Assembly: GCA_023665365.1 (NCBI GenBank)
Contig: JAMPEA010000008.1
Coordinates: 1-47,185 of the forward strand
Length of the DNA: 47,185 nt
Direction of reading: 5' to 3'
From: Bacillota bacterium
GTDB lineage: Bacteria; Bacillota; Clostridia; Christensenellales; CAG-917
Shown: positions 25,888-35,102 of the stretch, piece by piece
How positions within the stretch are numbered: position 1 is the stretch's first letter
How the letters are laid out: each line of letters starts with the position of its first letter
The notes under the pieces: generated by a model
Database searches by the model: none
What the model saw: the letters and a program-made list of their open reading frames with translations, nothing else
What the model was told of the DNA's origin: nothing
Made by a program: the position numbers and the translations under genes

Positions 25888-27144
25888 TTACTTTTTACTC
25901 GGCGACGGCAAGCCTTTTTGATTTGTGCTTTGCTCGACGCGCGTTTCGACGTATACGGTTATCTCTGCGTCAAGCACGAAAACGATATTGCCGTTGTTGT
26001 CGGTGCGATAGATTGCTATGCCGCGCGCGATAAATCTGTCGAGGGTGGTCTGCCTTGGGTGGTTGAAATTATTGCCGCTCGCATTGCAGCTGATAAAGGC
26101 ATACTCGCAGTCGATAGCGTCAAGGAACGCGTCCGTCGAGGACGTTTCGCTCCCGTGGTGTCCGACCTTCAAAATATCGCAGTCGAGGCTTCCGCCGATG
26201 CGGTTTACGAAGATAGGCTCGTTTATCGAGTTGCTGTCGCCCGTAAGCACGACCTTATACCCGTTGTAGGACAGTATGCCAATCGGCGATATGGCGTTTT
26301 TGTACTCGGCTTCTTTATAGCTTGTGCCGTTGTACTTCCCGTTTTTGAAGCCCGTCGAGTCGTAGTAGTCCTGCGTAGGGCAGTAGAAGCGCAGTTCGTA
26401 AAGCTCGTTCGCCTCGTCGGTGATGACGATTGAGTTTGTATCTTCGTCGGGGTCTACGTTAAGCGTGATATTGCAGTTCGGCTCGGTGAGCGCGGCGCAG
26501 AAGAACTCGGCGTAGCTTGCGGTGGTTATGGTGTCATCGTCGGTGAACATAGCCAGCTTTTGCGGGTCGAGGTTAGCCACCTGCTGTTTGAGTTTAGTAT
26601 ATGTATCGCTTTTACCTTCCGGAGCGGCAAGCACGTTCGGCATATATAGGTTGTCAACTTGATACTCATCTAAAATCTCGTCCAAAAAGTATACGTGGTC
26701 GGAGTCGCAATGCGTAAGCATAACGTAGTCGAACTGTTTGTCGGGGACGTATTTTTCAAGATACGCGAAGGTCTTTTGTTGGATAGCCGTCGTGTTGTTG
26801 TAGTTGGCGCAGTCGATGAGCATATCCTTTCCGTCGGGGAAGAGTATCAAAATGCAGTCGCCTTGCCCGACGTTCAGCATATGTATGGACAAATCGTCAT
26901 TTTCAAAGGTCAAGCCGTTTGCGGGCAGCTGTAAGGATGCGTCGTTGATTGGCGGAGCGTCGCTATCGCCGCGGATAGACGCCATAATGCTATCCCAAGT
27001 TTTGGGGAAGCCGAAATATAGCACGCAAAACGCAATCGCAATCACCAAAACCACCGCGACAACCGCGATGATAACCGCCTTGGGATTGTTTTGTACGGCG
27101 CGTCTTGCCGCCTGACTTGCTTTTGATCTCTTATTGTTTGCCAT
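25888..27144 (-). CDS. Membrane-anchored ComEC/Rec2-like metallo-beta-lactamase-fold protein
   Basis: 418 residues: a basic N-terminus, one transmembrane segment (about 22-44), a short linker, then a beta-lactamase-fold hydrolase domain of the ComEC C-terminal type. Key elements are HMLNVGQGDCILI, FPDGKDMLIDC, the metal motif LTHCDSDH (143-150, with HxDxDH ligands), VVLTGDSN, and DILKVGHHGSETS. The competence and DNA-channel domains of true ComEC are absent, so this is a stand-alone extracytoplasmic hydrolase of unknown substrate. A weak or absent Shine-Dalgarno sequence and a 13-nt gap after an XRE gene suggest coupling to the three-regulator operon upstream. Confidence 0.85.
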   Translation of the reverse strand: MANNKRSKASQAARRAVQNNPKAVIIAVVAVVLVIAIAFCVLYFGFPKTWDSIMASIRGDSDAPPINDASLQLPANGLTFENDDLSIHMLNVGQGDCILILFPDGKDMLIDCANYNNTTAIQQKTFAYLEKYVPDKQFDYVMLTHCDSDHVYFLDEILDEYQVDNLYMPNVLAAPEGKSDTYTKLKQQVANLDPQKLAMFTDDDTITTASYAEFFCAALTEPNCNITLNVDPDEDTNSIVITDEANELYELRFYCPTQDYYDSTGFKNGKYNGTSYKEAEYKNAISPIGILSYNGYKVVLTGDSNSINEPIFVNRIGGSLDCDILKVGHHGSETSSTDAFLDAIDCEYAFISCNASGNNFNHPRQTTLDRFIARGIAIYRTDNNGNIVFVLDAEITVYVETRVEQSTNQKGLPSPSKK

Positions 27145-27157
27145 AGTTTAATATATT

Positions 27158-27367
27158 CTATTTAATTCCGAGTATTTCGTTTGCGTCCAAATCCAAAACG
27201 ATACACAATTTAGCAAACGTGTCCAATGCGGGCATTGCATTTTGACGAATGTATTGGCTTATCGCTTGTGGACAAACGCCTATTTGTGCGGCTATCTCTT
27301 TTTGAGGTTTGCCGCTTTGTTTTATAGCTTCTATAAGGTTATCCCTAATTTTTTCAAGAGTAATCAT
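27158..27367 (-). CDS. Small XRE-family HTH regulator (copy A)
   Basis: 69-residue protein consisting only of a Cro/CI-type helix-turn-helix: IRDNLIEAIKQSGKPQKEIA, then AQIGVCPQAISQYIRQNAMP as the turn and recognition helix, and a C-terminal LDTFAKLCIVLDLDANEILG helix pair. It is about 80 per cent identical to the product of 27588-27800. Clear Shine-Dalgarno is lacking; it lies 9 nt after the preceding regulator gene, so translation is probably coupled. It is followed 13 nt later by the ComEC-like gene. A phage- or plasmid-like repressor role is inferred from the fold. Confidence 0.82.
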   Translation of the reverse strand: MITLEKIRDNLIEAIKQSGKPQKEIAAQIGVCPQAISQYIRQNAMPALDTFAKLCIVLDLDANEILGIK

Positions 27368-27376
27368 AACTATTTT

Positions 27377-27583
27377 TTAGAATGTGTCGCTAAGACCGAG
27401 CAAGTAGTCCGCCGAAACGTCTAAAAGTTTGCAAAGCTCGAAAAATGTTTCAAGCGACGGAGCTATTTTACCTTTCTTGTAGTTTGTGACAGTGGCTTTA
27501 TTTACGTTTAATTTCTCGGCTAGTTGAACTTGTGAAAGTTGAGAATATTTTAATACTTCATTAAATCGTTCTGCGAATTTCAT
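27377..27583 (-). CDS. Small XRE-family HTH regulator (middle gene)
   Basis: 68-residue single-domain Cro/CI HTH protein, MKFAERFNEVLKYSQLSQVQ at the start, with LAEKLNVNKATVTNYKKGKI as the DNA-reading region and LETFFELCKLLDVSADYLLG at the end. It is only distantly related to the two near-identical flanking regulators. It starts 4 nt after the upstream gene's stop codon. DNA here is visibly more A/T-rich than in the pyr genes, which may indicate acquisition. Confidence 0.82.
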   Translation of the reverse strand: MKFAERFNEVLKYSQLSQVQLAEKLNVNKATVTNYKKGKIAPSLETFFELCKLLDVSADYLLGLSDTF

Positions 27584-27587
27584 AGCT

Positions 27588-27800
27588 TCACTTCTTAATT
27601 CCGAGTATTTCGTTTGAATCTAAATCCAAAACTATACACAATTTGGCAAATGTGTCTAATGCAGGCATAGCACTTTGACAAACATATTGGCTTATCGCTT
27701 GCGGACAAACGCCAATTTCTGCGGCAATTTCCTTTTGCGATTTGCCGCTTTGTTTTATAGCTTCAACAAGTTTTTTTCTGATATTATCCAGAGTAACCAT
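27588..27800 (-). CDS. Small XRE-family HTH regulator (copy B)
   Basis: 70-residue paralogue of the 27158-27367 product: IRKKLVEAIKQSGKSQKEIA, AEIGVCPQAISQYVCQSAMP and a shared LDTFAKLCIVLDLDSNEILG end. The ATG at 27800 follows gaggag with 7-nt spacing; an in-frame TTG at 27815 is inside that site and rejected. It is the first gene of a minus-strand run of three regulators plus the ComEC-like gene (gaps of 4, 9 and 13 nt). It is divergent from another XRE gene across a spacer with three operator-like repeats. Confidence 0.85.
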   Translation of the reverse strand: MVTLDNIRKKLVEAIKQSGKSQKEIAAEIGVCPQAISQYVCQSAMPALDTFAKLCIVLDLDSNEILGIKK

Positions 27801-27828
27801 AGCATATCTCCTCAAAATATACTACTAG

Positions 27829-27895
27829 CATTGCTAGATTTTTGCTTGACAATCTAGAATTACTGGATTTATACTAAAACAAGCAATACTAGATG
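27829..27895. promoter_or_regulatory. Three direct operator-like repeats
   Basis: cattgctagatt (27829-27840), aattactggatt (27858-27869) and caatactagatg (27884-27895) share the consensus MATTRCTRGATK-like pattern on the plus strand. They are spaced 29 and 26 bp apart. The first lies within ctagcattgctag, a near-palindrome. The second fills the -35/-10 spacer of the plus-strand promoter and the third covers its expected start point, a classical repressor layout. One or more of the neighbouring XRE proteins is the likely ligand. Confidence 0.6.
27846..27875 (+). promoter_or_regulatory. Promoter of the plus-strand XRE gene
   Basis: Perfect TTGACA at 27846-27851, an 18-nt spacer and TATACT at 27870-27875. 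The predicted start is near 27882, 25 nt before the ATG. Confidence 0.7.
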
Positions 27896-27906
27896 TGGAG
27901 CAAATG

Positions 27907-28095
27907 ATGCACTTAAAGGATTTGAGAATTAAACACGGATTAACTCAAAAACAGGTTGCGAAAATCGCAGGGTTGAGCCTAAAAACCTATGCTAAATATG
28001 AAAGCGGCAATTATGGCGGAATGAAAATATCAAAAATATTTGCGCTTATGCAATACTACGGCGTTTCATGCGACGAGCTTATGGGCGAGATTTAA
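27907..28095 (+). CDS. Small XRE-family HTH regulator (divergent gene)
   Basis: 62-residue Cro/CI HTH protein: LKDLRIKHGLTQKQVAKIAG, SLKTYAKYESGNYGG, then a KISKIFALMQYYGVSCDELM end, the typical helix 5 of small repressors. The preferred ATG is at 27907 with ggag 6 nt upstream; 27904 and a GTG at 27895 are alternatives. It is transcribed from a strong promoter overlapped by direct repeats, opposite to the three-regulator operon, as in a bidirectional genetic switch. Its last codons overlap by 4 bp the end of the convergent gene at 28092-28577. Confidence 0.82.
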   Translation: MHLKDLRIKHGLTQKQVAKIAGLSLKTYAKYESGNYGGMKISKIFALMQYYGVSCDELMGEI

Positions 28096-28577
28096 GAACG
28101 ACGTATAATCTTGAAATCGTCTCGATGAACTTCAAGTATGGCTATATCCTCACCGCTTTTTTCGTCACAAAATTCGACCAACCACTTATTGAGTATGGAA
28201 TAATCCGCTATGACCGTGCCGACCATACCCTTGTGAACGCCTTGCTTCGAGTATTTTTCTTTTTCTTGGGTGATTTCAACCTCGTCGTACTCATACACGT
28301 CGTCGTCCAAAAAACGCGTATGACCGCTCTCGTCGAGTGTTTCGACAAATTTTTGAAAGGACGCCACATAACTTTCGCCCATATGACCTTTGTACGTCAA
28401 AGCGGCTGTTTCAACTTTTGCGACGGCATAGTCGCCGTGTATTTTCGGGGCATAAAAAACCACCTTGCACGTATCTCCGTCCACGGCTATTACGTCGCCG
28501 AAGCAACCTTTGCGTATGCCCCGCTCGGCGAGTTCGGCAACTTCGTATTTTAATACAACTTCATCAAAAACTTTCAT
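28092..28577 (-). CDS. Protein with two DUF4926/KOW-like repeats
   Basis: 161 residues with two copies of a small beta-barrel-like module. The first is VVLKYEVAELAERGIRKGCF, then GDVIAVDGDTCKVVFYA; the second is EKEKYSKQGVHKGMVG, then TVIADYSILNKWLVEF. The pattern (Y/L-x-x-x-GI-x-KG-x-x-G-x-VI ... VEF) is that of DUF4926-like proteins, often linked to toxin/immunity or phage-like loci. The two modules are joined by an acidic linker containing DDDVYEYDEVEI. The ribosome site is weak (gaaaag). The gene is convergent with the XRE gene, which it overlaps by 4 bp. Function unknown. Confidence 0.75.
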   Translation of the reverse strand: MKVFDEVVLKYEVAELAERGIRKGCFGDVIAVDGDTCKVVFYAPKIHGDYAVAKVETAALTYKGHMGESYVASFQKFVETLDESGHTRFLDDDVYEYDEVEITQEKEKYSKQGVHKGMVGTVIADYSILNKWLVEFCDEKSGEDIAILEVHRDDFKIIRRS

Positions 28578-28845
28578 TCTTTTCTGCGCGACGGTTTGGA
28601 TTACCGCGTCATAGGGGTCTCCGTCAAACCTCCGTGTTTGACGGGGTAAAGCTACGCTCCTCGCAATGGCGTTATGTTTAAAATATAAGTCATCTAAAAA
28701 CTTAGTAAAGACCGCGTATTAGATATAATGATATTATAGCGCACAAATGACGCAACACAAAGTAAAAAATTGCGTGGAGTGCAGTAGGAGTTTACAACGT
28801 CGAAAAAAGTGAACAGTAACGGGTTTGCAATCGTATTGTATCGTA
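28578..28845. repeat. Repeat-bearing spacer
   Basis: No gene. It contains the palindrome ccgtcaaacctccg/tgtttgacgggg (28621-28646), a ctcctcgcaatggcg fragment related to 322-345, and an agtaggagtttacaac segment near 28785 similar to 3320-3336. The A/T-rich stretch at 28680-28740 has no recognisable function. Confidence 0.5.
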
Positions 28846-28968
28846 AAAACCGCGTAATTTAGATGCAGTACGCGAAAGGGGCGATTTTTTATCTCGCCCA
28901 GTGTACTGTTGTACACGACGAGTAAAAAATCACCCCTGACAAAGTAATGCGCTAAATTACGCGGTTTT
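28846..28968 (-). terminator. Long cruciform-like hairpin downstream of rpsR
   Basis: Outer arms aaaaccgcgtaatttag (28846-28862) and its exact complement (28952-28968) are 17 bp. Inner arms ggggcgattttttatctcg / cgagtaaaaaatcacccc pair nearly fully, and the tip is gtgtac-tgtt-gtacac. The right outer arm touches the rpsR stop codon. It probably ends or protects the rpsF-ssb-rpsR transcript. Its length (about 123 bp) and layered arms look like a miniature mobile element. Confidence 0.65.
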
Positions 28969-29215
28969 AGTCTGCTTTGTAAGGGAGCAATGCCATAACT
29001 CTCGCCCTCTTAATCGCCGTAGCAAGCACGCGCTGATGTTTTGCGCATACTCCGCTCATGCGGCGGGGGAGGATTTTGCCTTTTTCCGTGATAAATCTTC
29101 TGAGCTTTGCGACGTCTTTATAGTCGATTTCATCGATATGCTCGACGCAGAACGTGCAAACTTTCTTTTTGGGCACTCTCTTGGGAGCGCGCGGAGCTTT
29201 TATTTCTTCTGCCAT
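28967..29215 (-). CDS. rpsR: 30S ribosomal protein S18
   Basis: 82-residue S18 with [31 protein letters not shown], then [27 protein letters not shown], all canonical. It keeps CxxC plus a third Cys/His pair, so it is probably the zinc-binding (C+) form. Start supported by aaaggaga. It is third in the conserved rpsF-ssb-rpsR operon, 18 bp after ssb. Confidence 0.98.
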   Translation of the reverse strand: MAEEIKAPRAPKRVPKKKVCTFCVEHIDEIDYKDVAKLRRFITEKGKILPRRMSGVCAKHQRVLATAIKRARVMALLPYKAD

Positions 29216-29233
29216 AGTCGTTCTCCTTTAAAA

Positions 29234-29614
29234 TTAAAACGGAAGGTCGTCGTCGATGGGTTTGAGGTCGTCAAAATCCGCAACGTCGCTATCGCCTTCG
29301 CTCTTGGTTGTGAGGAATTGCACTTCGTCAGCCGCGATTTCCGTCACGTAACGGCGGGAGCCGTCCTGAGCGTCATAGTTTCTGGTCTGGATGCTTCCGC
29401 AAACGGCGGCGCGGCTGCCTTTTTTGAGGTAGCGCGCGCAGTTGTCGGCTTGCGCTCTCCAAACGACTACGGGGAGGAAGTCAGTCTCCCTCTTGCCGTC
29501 CTTGGAGTAGTTGCGCGAAACTGCGAGCGTAAATCTGCAAAACTTGATGCCGCTCGTGGTTGTAGAAAGCTCCGGATCTTTGGTCAAATTGCCAATCAAA
29601 AATACCTTATTCAT
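29234..29614 (-). CDS. ssb: Single-stranded DNA-binding protein
   Basis: 126 residues: OB fold (about 1-105) starting MNKVFLIGNLTKDPEL with FTLAVSRNYSKDGKRETDF, VVVWRAQADNCARYLKKGS and VCGSIQTRNYDAQDG, then a short acidic linker and the DDDLPF tip that recruits repair and replication partners. The disordered linker is short compared with most bacterial SSBs of about 160-180 residues. Ribosome site aaggaga. Located between rpsF and rpsR as in most Firmicutes. Confidence 0.97.
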   Translation of the reverse strand: MNKVFLIGNLTKDPELSTTTSGIKFCRFTLAVSRNYSKDGKRETDFLPVVVWRAQADNCARYLKKGSRAAVCGSIQTRNYDAQDGSRRYVTEIAADEVQFLTTKSEGDSDVADFDDLKPIDDDLPF

Positions 29615-29636
29615 AAAATTTCTCCTTATTGTTCGC

Positions 29637-29918
29637 TTACTTTTTGATAATCATCTTGCGGATTATCGCTTCATCATTGCGCATTTGTCTGTCGATTTCG
29701 ATTTGAGCGTCGCTTGAACACTCGACGTTCATCAGCACGTAGTAGCCCTCTGTCTGCTTGTCGATTTCGTATGCGAACTTTTTAAGCCCCCATTTGTCAA
29801 CCGACTCGACAGTGCCTCCCAAAGTGCCGACTAAGTTTTCAAACTTTTCGACGACCTTGCTTTTTTGGTCGTCATCGACAGCGGAGCGAATAATGTAGAG
29901 AATCTCATACTTATCCAT
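29637..29918 (-). CDS. rpsF: 30S ribosomal protein S6
   Basis: 93-residue S6: MDKYEILYIIRSAVDDDQ, VEKFENLVGTLGGTVESVDK, WGLKKFAYEIDKQTEGYYVL and the ending RNDEAIIRKMIIKK. S6 pairs with S18 on the platform of the small subunit. Ideal aaggaggt site, which can be masked by an upstream hairpin (29928-29960). First gene of rpsF-ssb-rpsR. Confidence 0.97.
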   Translation of the reverse strand: MDKYEILYIIRSAVDDDQKSKVVEKFENLVGTLGGTVESVDKWGLKKFAYEIDKQTEGYYVLMNVECSSDAQIEIDRQMRNDEAIIRKMIIKK

Positions 29919-29927
29919 ATTTGTACC

Positions 29928-29960
29928 TCCTTATGGTCTATTGTCCCTTGCGGGAAAGGA
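29928..29960 (-). promoter_or_regulatory. Shine-Dalgarno-sequestering hairpin in the rpsF leader
   Basis: On the minus strand tcctt (29956-29960) can pair with aagga of the Shine-Dalgarno sequence (29928-29932), enclosing the hairpin tccc-gcaa-ggga (29944-29955). Many bacteria autoregulate rpsF through an S6:S18-binding leader; a CCG-containing hairpin next to the ribosome site would fit, but I cannot confirm the motif. Confidence 0.35.
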
Positions 29961-30128
29961 TTGCGCATTATCTAAAATGCTAACATATCATAACTTAAAT
30001 AATTTTTTTTGTAAAGCGAAAGCGTTCATATTTTAATTTATATTTAACGGATTGAAGCTAAAATTCGATAGAAATGCAGTCAATGACGACCGTATTTTTG
30101 CCAAGATTTTGCAAAATATGTTTTTGCA
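29961..30128. other. AT-rich divergent promoter region
   Basis: Spacer between rpsF (-) and ftsH (+) with no coding signal. It should contain the rpsF promoter. A/T-rich throughout. Confidence 0.4.
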
Positions 30129-30157
30129 TTGACAATTTTGCATTTCGTTTTTATAAT
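30129..30157 (+). promoter_or_regulatory. Promoter of ftsH
   Basis: Perfect TTGACA (30129-30134), 17-nt spacer, perfect TATAAT (30152-30157). The leader to the ATG at 30246 is about 80 nt. Confidence 0.8.
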
Positions 30158-30245
30158 ATACTGACGGTATTAGTGTTATACTATTATAGTTATTATATTA
30201 AATAAATAATCCTCATACTTTCAGGGGCATCCACAAGGAGGACAA

Positions 30246-32246
<2,001 letters not shown>

Positions 32247-32510
32247 TTTTCGCTCGTGCAAGTTTGCAAAACAGTTTGCAAGACGCTTACGCTATTATGC
32301 TTACTGTTTTGTAAACAGCCTCGCGCAAAATGGATGCGCATATAATTAAGCAGAGTATCTAATTGCGGTTCGTTTGTGCAGATAACAATTCGGTACAGCA
32401 AATCATAATTGACGTTTTGTCCGCATAATTACTAAAACGCATAATAGCGTAAGCGTCTTGCATATCGTTTTGGTAATTGTGCGGACATATATAAATAAAA
32501 TATTCACCTA
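32247..32510. repeat. Two hairpin repeats between ftsH and cysS
   Basis: No gene. Hairpin one has arms 32263-32275 and 32303-32315 (tttgcaaaacagt / actgttttgtaaa). Hairpin two has arms 32419-32432 and 32473-32486 (gtccgcataattac / gtaattgtgcggac). Both enclose the same core containing gacgcttacgctattatg, in opposite orientations, although their arms are unrelated. The core also occurs at 5494-5518. Confidence 0.7.
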
Positions 32511-32527
32511 AGGGACAGAGTAAAAAC

Positions 32528-33928
32528 ATGAAATGTTTGAAGATATATAATACGCTTACAGGCAGAAAGCAGGAGTTCGAGCCGATAAATCCGCCCGCGG
32601 TCAAAATGTACGCGTGCGGGATTACCGTGTCGGGCGACGCGCATATCGGGCACGCATATCAAGCGCTCATCTACGATATTATCCGCAAGTATCTCCAAAA
32701 GCGCGGATATAATGTCACGTACGCGCGCAACTACACCGATGTGGACGACAAAATCATCGCCCGCTCCCATGAGACGGGCATTCCCGCGCTGGAATACGCG
32801 GCAATGATGATTGAAAAAATCGACGCGCTCATGCGTAAATTTCAAGTGGACGACCCCGATATTTGGCTCAAAGCGTCCGAAAATATCGACAATATCATCG
32901 AGTTTGTCGAAAAGCTCATTGCAAGCGGACACGCCTACGCGACAGAGCGCGGCGACGTCTACTTTGCCGTCGAGAGTTTTAACGGCTATGGCAAACTCAG
33001 CGGAAGAAAACTCGAAGACGCCTACGAGAGCGTGCGTATCGAAAACGAGGAGAACAAGCGCAATCCGCTTGACTTTGCGCTTTGGAAATCCGCAAAAGAG
33101 GGCGAAATCTTTTGGGAATCCCCTTGGGGCAAGGGGCGTCCCGGGTGGCATATCGAGTGCTCGGCTATGAACAGGGTCGCTTTCGGCGAACAGATTGACA
33201 TTCACGGCGGCGGCAGAGATTTGATTTTCCCTCATCACGAAAACGAAATCGCGCAGAGCGAGGCGCTTACGGGCAAGCAGTTTGCAAAATATTGGATACA
33301 TAACGGGCTTATCAAGGTCAACGGACAAAAGATGAGCAAGTCGCTCGGCAACAGCTTACTCCTTGCGGATTTACTCGACGAGTTCTCGCCCGAGACGATA
33401 AAATACGCGCTTTTGCAAACCAACTACCGAGGCGATATAAACGTGACGGACAACCTCTTTTGCGACGCGGAAAAGCATATGTACGGCTTTTACAAGACCC
33501 TCGACGAGGTGGAAAAAAGCGGCTTGATTTGCGACGGACTCAACGCCGAGATTGACGAGGAGTTCAACCGCGCAATGGACGACGACTTCAACACCGCCAA
33601 GGCGCTTGCAGATTTGTTTGCGATTTTCAAAAATATAAAGTCAAAGCTCAAAGCGGGAAATTGCGGCGCGGTCGCCGACGCGAAGCAGGTTGTAAAAACC
33701 TACGGCTTGCTCGGATTGTTTAAAGCAAGTCCCCAACAGTTCATCGCCGAGTACGACGCCAAGTATAAGCAGGACGTCCCCGCCGAAGTGCTTGCGCTTG
33801 TCGAGGCCCGCGCCCTTGCAAAGCAAAACAAGGATTGGGCTAAGGCCGACGCTATCAGAAGCGAGATAACCAAGCTCGGCTATTCCGTTAAGGATACCAA
33901 GGACGGTGCAGTCATAGAAAAGATTTAA
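32528..33928 (+). CDS. cysS: Cysteinyl-tRNA synthetase
   Basis: Charges tRNA-Cys. The 466-residue class Ia synthetase has YACGITVSGDAHIGHAYQAL with the zinc ligand Cys30 and HIGH at 39-42. The zinc site is completed by WHIECSAM and FPHHENE, and KMSKS lies in GQKMSKSLGN. A DALR-like anticodon-binding region and a short helical C-terminus (KDWAKADAIRSEITKLGY) follow. Full length for the family. Ribosome site aaggga. A hairpin terminator follows at 33983. Confidence 0.97.
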   Translation: MKCLKIYNTLTGRKQEFEPINPPAVKMYACGITVSGDAHIGHAYQALIYDIIRKYLQKRGYNVTYARNYTDVDDKIIARSHETGIPALEYAAMMIEKIDALMRKFQVDDPDIWLKASENIDNIIEFVEKLIASGHAYATERGDVYFAVESFNGYGKLSGRKLEDAYESVRIENEENKRNPLDFALWKSAKEGEIFWESPWGKGRPGWHIECSAMNRVAFGEQIDIHGGGRDLIFPHHENEIAQSEALTGKQFAKYWIHNGLIKVNGQKMSKSLGNSLLLADLLDEFSPETIKYALLQTNYRGDINVTDNLFCDAEKHMYGFYKTLDEVEKSGLICDGLNAEIDEEFNRAMDDDFNTAKALADLFAIFKNIKSKLKAGNCGAVADAKQVVKTYGLLGLFKASPQQFIAEYDAKYKQDVPAEVLALVEARALAKQNKDWAKADAIRSEITKLGYSVKDTKDGAVIEKI

Positions 33929-33982
33929 AAACGCGCTATTTTGTGTGATACTGCGTCAAACGAAAAAATTTGTACTGTTTAG

Positions 33983-34016
33983 AAAGCACCCACAAATAAA
34001 ATGTGAGTGCTTTTCC
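33983..34016 (+). terminator. Terminator of cysS
   Basis: Stem aaagcaccсaca-like / tgtgagtgcttt with one mismatch, A-rich loop, followed by tttcctttc. Located 55 nt after the cysS stop codon. Confidence 0.6.
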
Positions 34017-34308
34017 TTTCAGTAAAATTTTTTCGTTACTACCGCGCAAAACATTTTTGCTAAGATTTTTTCAAAATATTACGCAAAAATCTTTTGTTTG
34101 GTGTTTCGTATACAGCGCAGTGTTGTCTGCAACAGGGCTTTTCCTTGTCTGACGCAAAATATCGCGTTTTCACAAACTAAATTCCCCCTTAAAGAATAAG
34201 GGGGCAGGGGGATATGAGGAGTTTTCAGGTAAAGGGGTTGTTAAGGGGGTATAGGGCGGACTCGGAAAACAGCCCTTACCCCCTTAAATAAAATCACTCT
34301 GTTTTTAT
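34017..34308. repeat. Repeat island between cysS and the regulatory islet
   Basis: No gene. The ctaccgcgcaaaaca...ttggtgt element lies at 34039-34104. A complete 103-bp ccccctta unit lies at 34184-34286, ending about 20 bp before the stop codon of the small minus-strand gene at 34309. Confidence 0.7.
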
Positions 34309-34488
34309 TTAACTTTTATTTTCCTTAATAAGTACACTAAATATTTGACCGTTATCAAACAAAATTTTTACTTCATTATTGTTTATTATAAATTTCGCTA
34401 AATAAAAATCTTGCAAAAAATATTTAATATCAAATGCAATGTCTTGGGTGTTACACGTAGGATTATTTTTGTTAATTTGTTTATTCAT
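34309..34488 (-). CDS. Small 59-residue protein, unrecognised
   Basis: Reading from an ATG at 34488 to a TAA at 34309 gives MNKQINKNNPTCNTQDIAFD, then IKYFLQDFYLAKFIINNNEV and KILFDNGQIFSVLIKENKS. A gagg site sits 5 nt upstream of the ATG. The second half has alternating hydrophobic residues (KFIINNNEVKILFDNGQIFSVLI), consistent with a beta meander, and the composition is coherent for an A/T-rich gene. It is divergent from the double-HTH regulator gene. No family recognised. Small divergent partners of repressors are often controlled by them, but that is only a guess here. Confidence 0.6.
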   Translation of the reverse strand: MNKQINKNNPTCNTQDIAFDIKYFLQDFYLAKFIINNNEVKILFDNGQIFSVLIKENKS

Positions 34489-34586
34489 AGTTGCCTCGAA
34501 TAGATTTAGTTAAGCGCTTACATAAATATTTTAGCGTCTATTCGTCCGACAATCAGGAGAAAGTCGCACAAATAGAGCATATTTTT

Positions 34587-35054
34587 ATGAGGAGTTTTGT
34601 TGAAAATATGCTGAATTTGTCTAAATTTGCTTATAGGCTCAATGAGTTGATGATTGAAAAAGGTCTTAACGCGTCCGAACTTGCCGAGAATAGCGGTGTC
34701 GAAAGAAGTGCTATTTACCGTTATCTTGCGGCGGAAATCGCGCCGTCCACAGAAAATGCCGTTAAACTATCAAATTATTTCGGTTATAAAATCGATTTTA
34801 TGCTTGGACTAAGCGACGACGATAGAATGTTTGATTTTAAAGAATGTGCGCCGTTTGATGAAAGACTTAAATTTTTGCTTAAAAGCAAGAATAAAACGCA
34901 ATATGCCTTAAAGAAGCAGACTAAAATTTCGCAATCCATATTACATTATTGGTTGAAAGCGAGGTACAATCCTTCCCTCGATAACGCTGTAAAACTTGCC
35001 AAATTCTTTGAGTGTTCGGTGGATTACGTCCTTGGTCGCATAGATTACGAATAA
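34587..35054 (+). CDS. Regulator with two tandem XRE HTH domains
   Basis: About 155 residues with two complete Cro/CI-type HTH domains. The first is AYRLNELMIEKGLNASELAE with GVERSAIYRYLAAEIAPSTE and a closing GYKIDFMLGLSD. The second is DERLKFLLKSKNKTQYALKK with TKISQSILHYWLKARYNPSL and FFECSVDYVLGRIDYE. There is no protease or ligand domain. The start is uncertain: ATG 34587 lacks a clear site, and ATG 34608 has gaggag too far upstream (13 nt); a TTG at 34491 is unlikely. The DNA is A/T-rich. It is followed after 48 bp by a small membrane protein gene and is divergent from the 59-residue gene. Confidence 0.8.
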   Translation: MRSFVENMLNLSKFAYRLNELMIEKGLNASELAENSGVERSAIYRYLAAEIAPSTENAVKLSNYFGYKIDFMLGLSDDDRMFDFKECAPFDERLKFLLKSKNKTQYALKKQTKISQSILHYWLKARYNPSLDNAVKLAKFFECSVDYVLGRIDYE

Positions 35055-35102
35055 CTTTTTGCTTTTCTCACATACTAACCATACTACGAAAAGGAGGTGC
35101 GT

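Noticed and set aside
32504..33328. Minus-strand frame opposite cysS
   Set aside because: Antisense to conserved cysS motifs and without start signals.
34491..34586. Longer start (TTG) for the double-HTH regulator
   Set aside because: Would begin next to the divergent small gene's start and adds residues without homology or a ribosome site.
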